From contig CASEEB010000231.1 in NCBI GenBank assembly GCA_949286815.1, forward strand, positions 1 to 14,463: 14,463 bases of DNA. Reading direction: 5' to 3'. Every line of letters starts with the position of its first letter. The stretch's first letter is position 1. Below, one piece after another: positions 8,110 to 13,309 of the stretch. The notes below the pieces were generated by a model. It had not been told where the DNA came from. It searched no databases and worked only from the letters and a program-made list of their open reading frames with translations. Origin of the DNA: an uncultured Eubacteriales bacterium (GTDB lineage Bacteria > Bacillota > Clostridia > Oscillospirales > CAG-272). The position numbers were made by a program, and so were the translations under genes.

Positions 8110-8147
8110 AAAATCGACGCCTCCGTAAAAACGAAGCCGCCGATTTT
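8110..8147 (-). terminator. Terminator hairpin at the end of xerD
   Basis: Two 17-nt arms (8110-8126 and 8131-8147) around a 4-nt loop. On the - strand 16 of 17 positions pair, two of them as G-U wobbles, and one does not. On the + strand those wobbles become A-C mismatches, so the hairpin appears selected for the leftward transcript. It overlaps the xerD stop codon and is followed leftward by TTTT, then GCAAATC and more T residues. The + strand copy runs into TTTTATTTT, but no + gene needs it. Confidence 0.75.
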
Positions 8148-9030
8148 ATTTTGCGAACGGATGGAATTTCGCGTATGCCGCCGTGTATTTGTTTTTTATA
8201 AACTGAGCGTATACCTGAGTGGAAGAAATATCCGAATGCCCAAGCATCTCTTTTATATCCTTAAGCTGTGCACCGTTCTCAATCAGATGTGCAGCAAAGG
8301 AATGACGAAGCGTATGAGGGGTAATATCCTTTTTGATTCCGGCCTTCTGTGAATAATGCTTGATTATTTTCCAAAAGCCCTGTCTTGTCATAGGCTGACC
8401 GTTCATATTGGTAAAGAGCCTGTCCTCAGAGCTGTCTTCAACAATAATCGGCCGGACGTTGACCATATACGCCGCCACCGCTTTTACGGCTCCGGGATAC
8501 ATGGGAACTATGCGTTCTTTCTTTTCATTGTGTAAATGAAGCAGTCCGATTTGAAGATTTATATCGTTTACCGTAAGCTCTATCAGTTCCGATACCTTTA
8601 TGCCGGTGGCGTAAAGAAGCTCAAGCATCGCCTTGTCTCTTATATTCTTATAATCGCTGCCGTCCGGCTGCGATAACAGCAGAACTATCTCGTTGGAATC
8701 AAGTATTCCCGGCAGCTTTTTCTCGGTCTTGTGCATTTTTATCCCGTCAACAGGATTGCCTGAAGACAGTCCCCGCGCAGAAAGAAATCTGTAAAAGCAG
8801 CGCAGTGAGGCAATAGTTCTTGATTTTGTAGCCTCAGATTTTCCCATAGCCGAAAGATACTCAAGATATGTATTCAGAACCGAGCAATCGGCAGCCGAAA
8901 CATTTTTGTCATGTTCGGTACAATACGACAGAAACTGGTTCACGTCTCTCATATACGATTCAACCGTATTTGAGGATGATTTTTTTGTTTCAAGAAGATA
9001 TTTCCTGAATTCCTCCGAAAAATCCGTCAT
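8146..9030 (-). CDS. xerD: XerD-family site-specific tyrosine recombinase
   Basis: A 294-residue protein of XerC/D size. The SAM-like N-terminal domain (about 1-88) has the usual 'TVESYMRDVNQFLSYC', and the catalytic domain (about 105-294) carries 'HTLRH' (H239, R242), 'LGHSDISSTQVY' (H265 and nucleophile Y274) and a Lys in the 'EKKERIVP' turn. Spacing of H239, R242, H265 and Y274 equals that in E. coli XerD. The first catalytic Arg, normally in 'ATGLRVSEL', is Lys145 here (AAG, complement of 8596-8598). XerD proteins resolve chromosome dimers at dif with a partner Xer recombinase. The ATG is preceded by AAGGAGGTG, and the gene begins 14 bp after spoIIM, a neighbourhood also seen in B. subtilis, which supports XerD over an element integrase. 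A set of dif-arm-like repeats lies 0.8 kb away. Confidence 0.85.
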   Translation of the reverse strand: MTDFSEEFRKYLLETKKSSSNTVESYMRDVNQFLSYCTEHDKNVSAADCSVLNTYLEYLSAMGKSEATKSRTIASLRCFYRFLSARGLSSGNPVDGIKMHKTEKKLPGILDSNEIVLLLSQPDGSDYKNIRDKAMLELLYATGIKVSELIELTVNDINLQIGLLHLHNEKKERIVPMYPGAVKAVAAYMVNVRPIIVEDSSEDRLFTNMNGQPMTRQGFWKIIKHYSQKAGIKKDITPHTLRHSFAAHLIENGAQLKDIKEMLGHSDISSTQVYAQFIKNKYTAAYAKFHPFAK

Positions 9031-9044
9031 ATTGCACCTCCTTT

Positions 9045-9674
9045 TTATATATTCAGTCCAGCAATAAAAGAGCAGGAAAGAACCGCATCGATAATCGCCG
9101 ACAGCAAAGCTATCAGCAGAATGAATAAATATCTTCCGCAGTAATTTTTAAAATCAAAGGATAAATTTACCGCCTGTGTTCCGGGAAAAGAAATTTTAAG
9201 TATTATAGCAGAAAATTTTACAGACTCACGCGCCGCAAGCAAAAGCGAAAAAATAAAAATGAGCGCGGAAGGAACTATCAGAACCGCATTAAAAGCTATG
9301 CCCTTTACGGAATACTGTGAATAAAGAACCGCCGAAACCGCACCGTAAAGAACCGCGCGTAAGACCGCGGCAAAAGGCACAAGCAGAACGCCGAGCATAG
9401 ATGTACCGGAAGCAAAAATAACAAGCAGTACGGCACAGGAGCTCATAAACGACTCAAGCATAACCGAAAAAAAAGAAGCCCCTGTTCGCTCGTTTATAAA
9501 TCCGTCAAGGTATGACGACGCGTAATCAGAAATAAAAGAAATTTTCTGCTCTGAAAAAATACCGAAAATTATTCCTGCTATAAAAAGCAACACCAGAATT
9601 ACAAGAATGTTGTTTTTAGCAATGAATTCCGCAAACCTGAAATTTTTAAGACTCAATACCGTTCCTTTTCGCAT
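9045..9674 (-). CDS. spoIIM: SpoIIM-family membrane protein (stage II sporulation protein M)
   Basis: About 209 residues from the ATG at 9674, which is 6 nt after GGAG (9684-9681). An ATG four codons further upstream (9686) has only a weak GGCGGA ahead, so the inner start is preferred. The protein has a hydrophobic segment near residues 24-42, an extracytoplasmic stretch with 'DYASSYLDGF', then further membrane segments, including 'MLGVLLVPFAAVLRAVLYGA' (about 97-116), and a last one at about 185-203. This layout and length fit SpoIIM (DUF95), a component with SpoIID and SpoIIP of the DMP complex that drives peptidoglycan remodelling during engulfment. It is 14 bp upstream of xerD in the same orientation. 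Divergence is high, so the family call rests on layout, size and neighbour rather than one signature. Confidence 0.75.
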   Translation of the reverse strand: MRKGTVLSLKNFRFAEFIAKNNILVILVLLFIAGIIFGIFSEQKISFISDYASSYLDGFINERTGASFFSVMLESFMSSCAVLLVIFASGTSMLGVLLVPFAAVLRAVLYGAVSAVLYSQYSVKGIAFNAVLIVPSALIFIFSLLLAARESVKFSAIILKISFPGTQAVNLSFDFKNYCGRYLFILLIALLSAIIDAVLSCSFIAGLNI

Positions 9675-9794
9675 ATTAAACTCCATTCCGCCGCATCATG
9701 TGAGATACGGACCGTAGTAAAGCGCACGGAAGGGTTCCGCGTGCTCCTAAAGAATAATATGAGAAAAAAGGACAAGATATTCTGAAAAGTATAT

Positions 9795-9841
9795 AATCAA
9801 TATTTTGAGAAAAAAATTCATCGGACCGCAAAATATTGATT
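9795..9841. repeat. Perfect 13-bp inverted repeat with 21-nt spacer
   Basis: AATCAATATTTTG (9795-9807) is exactly reverse-complemented at 9829-9841. Allowing a 2-nt bulge, four more A/T pairs extend the stem outward. The spacer (9808-9828) is A-rich at its left and GC-containing at its right. There is no adjacent T-tract, so it is not an ordinary terminator; an operator, a cruciform or half of an element end are all possible. Confidence 0.8.
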
Positions 9842-9877
9842 TTATATTGTTGTTATGTCAACCAATAGGCAAACAGT

Positions 9878-9903
9878 AAAAAATCCCAACCGAAAAGTTG
9901 GGG
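9878..9903 (-). terminator. Rho-independent terminator on the - strand in the spacer
   Basis: Read leftward, CCCAAC (9902-9897) pairs with GTTGGG (9890-9885) across a 6-nt loop, and after one A comes a run of six T (9883-9878). No annotated - strand gene lies upstream of it, but a strong - strand promoter does (9975-9947). Confidence 0.7.
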
Positions 9904-9940
9904 CATTTAACAATATAAAAACACCTTTATTTATGTCGGT
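9878..9940 (-). ncRNA. Predicted short RNA of about 60 nt, or leader RNA of spoIIM-xerD
   Basis: Bounded by the promoter at 9975-9947 and the terminator at 9903-9878, this would be a transcript of about 63 nt with an unstructured A/U-rich 5' half and a terminal hairpin. It contains no convincing reading frame. It could be a small RNA, or a leader whose terminator limits read-through into spoIIM. Prediction from sequence signals only. Confidence 0.35.
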
Positions 9941-9946
9941 AATATA

Positions 9947-9975
9947 TTTATACTACATCAGAGAAGTTATGTCAA
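9947..9975 (-). promoter_or_regulatory. Consensus sigma-A promoter on the - strand
   Basis: TTGACA (9975-9970, inside the second direct repeat), a 17-bp spacer, then TATAAA (9952-9947). Transcription would start near 9940, 24-40 bp before the terminator hairpin. Confidence 0.6.
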
Positions 9976-10058
9976 CTGTTATTTTTATTATTTAAAAATA
10001 TTATGTTAACTGATTATGTAAACTGCACAACATATGCTTATACCGCTATTATGTCAAC

Positions 10059-10076
10059 CCAATTTGTTGTAATTGG
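10059..10076. promoter_or_regulatory. Operator-like inverted repeat CCAATT-N6-AATTGG
   Basis: A perfect 6-bp inverted repeat with 6-bp spacer begins directly after the last TTATGTCAAC copy and ends 3 bp before the -35 of the reductase promoter, a position suited to a repressor or activator. Confidence 0.35.
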
Positions 10077-10079
10077 TAC

Positions 10080-10108
10080 TTTAAATTTTTTCTTTAATAT
10101 GTTATACT
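10080..10108 (+). promoter_or_regulatory. Promoter of the SDR reductase gene
   Basis: TTTAAA (10080-10085, 4 of 6 matches to -35), a 17-bp spacer ending in TGT, then TATACT (10103-10108): an extended -10 promoter. The leader to the ATG at 10138 would be about 22 nt and contains GGAG at 10126-10129. Confidence 0.6.
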
Positions 10109-10137
10109 GTTTTTAATAATTAAACGGAGTTGATCAT

Positions 10138-10872
10138 ATGAATAAAACAGTAATAGTAACCGGCTCTTCAAAAGGAATCGGAGCCGCTACCGCAATACTC
10201 TTCGCACAGAAAGGATACAATGTTGTCATCAACTATAATGAGTCATATGAATCAGCCAATATCCTATGCCGTTCCCTTGTAAGCAACGGTTATTCCGTTA
10301 TAACCCAGAAAGCCAATGTCGCCAATAAAATGGAGGTTGACATTATGGTTAAGGAAACGCTTTATAAATTCGGAAGCGTAGATGTTTTAATCAACAACGC
10401 GGGTGTCGCCTACTCCGGACTTATTACCGATACCGACGAAATTGATTTTGACAGAATTATAGACGTTGACCTAAAAGGTGTGTTTAACTGCTGCAAGTCC
10501 GTCGCTCCGGTTATGGTAAATCAGAAGGCAGGCAGCATAATAAATATTTCCTCAATGTGGGGACAGGTCGGCGCATCATGCGAGGTAGCGTATTCCGCCG
10601 CGAAAGCCGGTGTCATCGGACTGACAAAAGCGCTTGCAAAGGAGCTTGCCCCGAGCGGAATTAACGTAAACTGCATAGCTCCCGGACTTATTGAGACAAA
10701 TATGAATTCAAATCTTTCGGTTGAGGAGCTCAACGATTTTGTTGAGACCATTCCGCTCGGCAGAATGGGAAGCGCCGACGAAATAGCCGCTATGGCTTAT
10801 TTTCTTGCCTCTTCCGACGCTGAGTATATCACAGGTCAGGTAATAGGTGTCAACGGCGGTTATGTTATTTAA
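10138..10872 (+). CDS. ymfI: SDR reductase, likely EF-P 5-aminopentanone reductase (YmfI-like)
   Basis: A 244-residue classical short-chain dehydrogenase/reductase: cofactor loop 'TGSSKGIG' (8-15), 'NNAG' (86-89), catalytic S139, Y152 and K156, and the C-terminal 'YITGQVIGVNGG'. It resembles FabG overall, but the segment around the active site, 'SSMWGQVGASCEVAYS', matches the SSIWGETGASCEV pattern I recall for B. subtilis YmfI. YmfI reduces the 5-aminopentanone group on elongation factor P to 5-aminopentanol. FabG proteins instead have a 'GNxGQxNY' type segment there. The gene is alone on its strand with its own promoter, not next to fatty-acid genes, which also argues against housekeeping FabG. 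The ATG is 8 nt after GGAG. The SDR family call is certain; the EF-P role is an inference from this motif. Confidence 0.85.
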   Translation: MNKTVIVTGSSKGIGAATAILFAQKGYNVVINYNESYESANILCRSLVSNGYSVITQKANVANKMEVDIMVKETLYKFGSVDVLINNAGVAYSGLITDTDEIDFDRIIDVDLKGVFNCCKSVAPVMVNQKAGSIINISSMWGQVGASCEVAYSAAKAGVIGLTKALAKELAPSGINVNCIAPGLIETNMNSNLSVEELNDFVETIPLGRMGSADEIAAMAYFLASSDAEYITGQVIGVNGGYVI

Positions 10873-10874
10873 TT

Positions 10875-10925
10875 AAAAAAAGACACGGCGGCCCGAAGCA
10901 AAAACAGTTCAGCCCGCCGTGTCTT
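10875..10925 (-). terminator. 12-bp-stem hairpin with T7 tract on the - strand
   Basis: AAGACACGGCGG (10880-10891) and CCGCCGTGTCTT (10914-10925) pair perfectly around a 22-nt loop. The - strand reads GTGTC followed by seven T, making it a terminator for leftward transcripts such as read-through from the tRNA gene, protecting the reductase from antisense. On the + strand it lies just after the reductase stop but has only a delayed TTTT, so it may also end that transcript less efficiently. Confidence 0.7.
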
Positions 10926-10944
10926 ACAGCCGTTTTAATATTAA

Positions 10945-11002
10945 TTGTATACGGAATATGCCAAAAGGTTTTTCGGCATTAAAAATTATGCCGTGTATAC
11001 AA
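10945..11002. repeat. Nested inverted repeats with alternative hairpins
   Basis: Outer arms TTGTATAC (10945-10952) and GTATACAA (10995-11002) are perfect. Inside, GGCAT (10975-10979) can pair with ATGCC at 10958-10962, or, with one more base pair (CGGCAT, 10974-10979), with ATGCCG at 10988-10993; these two pairings exclude each other. It lies between two terminators and has no T-tract. Confidence 0.55.
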
Positions 11003-11013
11003 AAACGTAAAAT

Positions 11014-11046
11014 AAAAAAAGACTCGGAGCGGTACAGCCCCAAGTC
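11014..11046 (-). terminator. Terminator of tRNA-Lys
   Basis: On the - strand GACTTGGGGC (11046-11037) pairs at all ten positions (two G-U wobbles) with GCTCCGAGTC (11030-11021), followed by seven T (11020-11014). It begins 5 bp after the encoded CCA of the tRNA. Confidence 0.9.
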
Positions 11047-11050
11047 ATGC

Positions 11051-11126
11051 TGGTGATCCATCGGGGATTCGAACCCCGGACACCTTGATTAAAAGTCAAG
11101 TGCTCTGCCAACTGAGCTAATGAATC
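11051..11126 (-). tRNA. trnK: tRNA-Lys (anticodon UUU)
   Basis: A 76-nt cloverleaf including encoded CCA. The acceptor arms GATTCAT and ATGGATC pair over 7 bp (one G-U) with discriminator A. The D-arm contains AGCTCAGTTGGCAGAGC, the anticodon stem is CTTGA/TCAAG, the loop CTTTTAA has TTT at 11093-11091, and the T-arm is CCGGGGTTCGAATCCCCG. Single gene with its own promoter and terminator. Confidence 0.97.
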
Positions 11127-11143
11127 AAATGGACAGCTTTAAT

Positions 11144-11172
11144 ATTATACCAATACTTTACTCTGTTGTCAA
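11144..11172 (-). promoter_or_regulatory. Consensus promoter of tRNA-Lys
   Basis: TTGACA (11172-11167), 17-bp spacer, TATAAT (11149-11144) preceded by TGG (extended -10). Both hexamers are perfect, as expected for a stable-RNA gene; transcription would start about 10 nt before the tRNA. Confidence 0.9.
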
Positions 11173-11202
11173 GAAAAAAAACAAAAAAGTTTGCCTTTGG
11201 TA

Positions 11203-11230
11203 TTGAAAAAACGAAAAAATAATTTATAAT
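11203..11230 (+). promoter_or_regulatory. Promoter of the DUF4364 gene
   Basis: TTGAAA (11203-11208), 16-bp spacer, TATAAT (11225-11230). A second TATAAT at 11239-11244 has no matched -35. The ribosome site AAAGGAG ends at 11254, 7 nt before the TTG start. Confidence 0.65.
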
Positions 11231-11261
11231 TATATTATTATAATCAAAAAGGAGAACTCAC

Positions 11262-11810
11262 TTGGAAAAGGACGCAGTTTCAGCAGGTGTTTCGCCGGTA
11301 GGCGGTCTATTCAATACAGCGGAAATCAAAATACTTATTTGCTATATTATTTCTTCGATAAACGAGCCTGTACCGGGCAATGAACTGGCAAACACCCTTC
11401 ATTACGAAGGGATTGCAAATTGCTTTGAGGTTAATGACGCGATTGCTTCTCTTTGTCAGAAAGGTCATATCAAACTCGTTAACGAAGAGGACGACTCATA
11501 TATTATAACCGAAACAGGTAAAAATATTGCGGAAACGCTTAAAACCTCTCTCCCCTTCACGGTTAAGGACAGAGCGTATTCCGCCGCTCTTAAAATGGTT
11601 TCCCGTTTCAAAAACTCGAAGGAAACAGATATAAAAATATGCAAAGAGAACGGAAAAACCTATATTACCTGCTCGGCGCTTGATAACAATGTTCCGTTTA
11701 TGAGTGTCAAGCTTCTTGTTTCGGACGAAGAGCAGGCGCTTTACATCAAAAACAAGTTTTTGAATGATAACAGCATTTATTCCGATATTATGGAATTGCT
11801 TACAAAATAA
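11262..11810 (+). CDS. DUF4364 family protein (winged-helix-like)
   Basis: 182 residues from a TTG start (11262) 7 nt after GGAG; no ATG in frame fits better. After a short variable N-terminus, 'FNTAEIKILICYIISSINEPVPGNELANTL' (about 17-46) is the family's first helix-turn-helix-like block. It is followed by 'FEVNDAIASLCQKGHIKLVNEEDDSYIITETGKN', the recognition helix and wing of a PadR/MarR-like winged helix, and a C-terminal alpha/beta part (about 95-182) with 'VKDRAYSAALKMV'. DUF4364 is a family I know from Clostridia and has no established function; DNA binding is suggested by the fold pattern only. The gene is monocistronic, with its own promoter and a shared terminator. Confidence 0.82.
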   Translation: MEKDAVSAGVSPVGGLFNTAEIKILICYIISSINEPVPGNELANTLHYEGIANCFEVNDAIASLCQKGHIKLVNEEDDSYIITETGKNIAETLKTSLPFTVKDRAYSAALKMVSRFKNSKETDIKICKENGKTYITCSALDNNVPFMSVKLLVSDEEQALYIKNKFLNDNSIYSDIMELLTK

Positions 11811-11817
11811 TACAAAC

Positions 11818-11849
11818 AAAAAAGCCGTGCGTAAAAACACGGCTTTTTT
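11818..11849. terminator. Bidirectional terminator between DUF4364 gene and htrA
   Basis: AAAAAAGCCGTG (11818-11829) and CACGGCTTTTTT (11838-11849) form a perfect 12-bp stem with an 8-nt loop. Either strand has a GC stem followed by six T, so it serves both convergent genes. Confidence 0.93.
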
Positions 11850-11862
11850 ATATAATAAATGT

Positions 11863-13293
11863 TTATTCTCCGAACGGGAAATCAAATGTTCCGTCACCGG
11901 AATTGCCTGAGCCACCGTCTGCATTGCTTTCGGAATTTATCGTACTTGAATAACTTGATGTGCCTATATTGGCTTTAAGCTCAGCCTCAAAGGTTTTCGT
12001 TGTATTGCCGCTGATGACAGTTACGGTTATCGTATCCCCCGCCACGCTGTTTTCAATAATATCGAGTACAATATCATCACTTGTAACGTTTATTCCGTTT
12101 ATCTGGGTGATAATATCTCCTTCCTTTACCTTGCCGTAAAGGTCACTGTCCTCAGTGACGGAAGCAACATAAAGCCCTACCGTATCGTATCCGTTTATTT
12201 CCGCGGTAACAGAATTGATTGCCGTATAGGTTATTCCGAGCTTCGCGCGGCTTGTAACCTTACCGTCTTTTATAAGCTCCTCGCATATACGCTTCATTGT
12301 TTTTGTGGGAATGGCATATCCTATCGCGTCATAGCTTATTCCGGCAAGCTTTGAAGAAGTAATGCCGATTACCTGACCGTACATATTCACAAGCGCTCCG
12401 CCGGAGCTTCCGGGATTTATTGCGCTGTCGGTCTGTATGAGTTTGGCGGAATAATTTGAGCTTGTGCTTACACGTCTTCCCGTTGAGGAAATTACACCCT
12501 TAGTGATGCTCGAATCATGGGTCGCGTCGCTCGGTCTGCCGATAGCGACAACGTTTTCACCGTACACTATCTGGTCAGAATCGCCGAATTCGGCGGGAGT
12601 AAATCCGCTGGCGTCAATTTTCAGGACAGCAAGGTCGCTTATCTGGTCACCCGCGACAAAAACAGCGTCATACTCTTTGCCGTCAGAGGTGTAAACCTTG
12701 AATTTAGGAGCGCCGATTTCGGCGTAAATATGGTCATTGGTGACAATGTAACCGTCTTCGGAATAAAACACTCCGCTTGCCTGTGAACCGCCTCCGGCGG
12801 AATTATAAACCGTTATACCGACAACAGAATCATTTACTTTATCGTATACCTGCGCTGCCGTCATCTCATCGGTATCAGCCGGTTTGGCGGCGAGGTCAAC
12901 AGAGATTTCGGCGGTAGTTTTTACGCTGCTTCTGCCAAGAAAATATCCGGCAACCGATGCGGCGGTCATCAAAATCACCGCTGCCATTATACCGGCAAAG
13001 ACCTTCAGTCCCTTGCTCATAGGCTTATAATCCCTGACAGGAAGAACATCTGTATAATTTATTCTGTTTTGCGGGGCGGTATACATATTGTCAAACGGCG
13101 GATATCCAAATTGCTGGGCATTCTGCTCTGAAGGATTCTCTGCCGTATTTTGAAAGCCGTCTGACTGAGCCGTCTGATTCGGAATATTGCCGTCTGCCGA
13201 GCCGGCGAAGTCAGAGGTCTCTGTATTGTCAGATACCGGCTGTCCGGCTGAAGCATTATCATCAATATCGTTTTTGTTCATAAAATCGTCCAT
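11863..13293 (-). CDS. htrA: HtrA/DegP-type membrane-anchored serine protease with PDZ domain
   Basis: 476 residues from the ATG at 13293, 8 nt after GGAG. A longer frame to 13365 would overlap the upstream kinase gene and has no ribosome site, so it is not used. The protein has a long Asn/Gln/Ser-rich cytoplasmic head (about 1-92), one membrane anchor (about 96-119), a chymotrypsin-fold protease domain (about 140-360) with catalytic His188 ('VTNDHIY'), Asp220 ('ISDLAVLKI') and Ser297 ('NPGSSGGAL'), and one PDZ domain (about 365-450, 'GLYVASVTEDSDLY' and 'GDIITQINGINV'). The Gly/Ser-rich C-terminal tail ends 'FDFPFGE'. It degrades or refolds damaged proteins at the outer membrane face. The loop position usually Asn in 'GNSGG' is Ser, a common variant. 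The gene starts 16 bp after a histidine kinase gene, which suggests stress-responsive co-expression. Confidence 0.93.
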   Translation of the reverse strand: MDDFMNKNDIDDNASAGQPVSDNTETSDFAGSADGNIPNQTAQSDGFQNTAENPSEQNAQQFGYPPFDNMYTAPQNRINYTDVLPVRDYKPMSKGLKVFAGIMAAVILMTAASVAGYFLGRSSVKTTAEISVDLAAKPADTDEMTAAQVYDKVNDSVVGITVYNSAGGGSQASGVFYSEDGYIVTNDHIYAEIGAPKFKVYTSDGKEYDAVFVAGDQISDLAVLKIDASGFTPAEFGDSDQIVYGENVVAIGRPSDATHDSSITKGVISSTGRRVSTSSNYSAKLIQTDSAINPGSSGGALVNMYGQVIGITSSKLAGISYDAIGYAIPTKTMKRICEELIKDGKVTSRAKLGITYTAINSVTAEINGYDTVGLYVASVTEDSDLYGKVKEGDIITQINGINVTSDDIVLDIIENSVAGDTITVTVISGNTTKTFEAELKANIGTSSYSSTINSESNADGGSGNSGDGTFDFPFGE

Positions 13294-13309
13294 ATGGTAT
13301 TCTCCGTTC

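Larger units (their letters stand above)
9853..10058 (+). repeat. Five direct repeats TTATGTNAAC (dif XerD-arm-like)
   Basis: Copies are at 9853-9862, 9967-9976, 10001-10010, 10014-10023 and 10049-10058, all in the same orientation; a degenerate sixth (TTATGTCGGT) is at 9931-9940. Start-to-start steps are 114, 34, 13 and 35 bp. The outer two copies continue CC(C)AAT, and the inner three continue T (CTG context). The copy at 10014, with its next base, is TTATGTAAACT, identical to the XerD-binding arm of the B. subtilis dif site as I recall it. None has a convincing XerC arm at the normal 6-bp spacing. Reverse-complemented, the motif is GTTGACATAA and contains the -35 consensus, so promoter function is an alternative. 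Confidence 0.8.
9675..10137. other. Gene-free, highly structured AT-rich spacer
   Basis: No credible coding sequence on either strand. From left to right it holds a 25-nt imperfect hairpin (9721-9745, 11 positions with one mismatch and a GGG loop), a perfect 13-bp inverted repeat (9795-9841), a - strand terminator (9878-9903), a consensus - strand promoter (9947-9975), five direct repeats of TTATGTNAAC (9853-10058), a CCAATT-N6-AATTGG inverted repeat (10059-10076) and the promoter of the reductase gene. The density of ordered sequence is unusual for a divergent intergenic region. Confidence 0.75.

Noticed and set aside
9721..9745. Hairpin ahead of spoIIM considered as a terminator
   Set aside because: The stem has 11 positions with one mismatch and a GGG loop but no T-tract on either strand; a leader structure is possible but cannot be supported.
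9853..10058. CRISPR-like array
   Set aside because: Repeats are 10 bp with unequal spacing (114, 34, 13, 35) and no cas genes; not a CRISPR.
10138..10872. Call as housekeeping FabG (3-oxoacyl-ACP reductase)
   Set aside because: The overall fold fits, but the active-site segment and the absence of fatty-acid genes nearby favour a YmfI-type enzyme.
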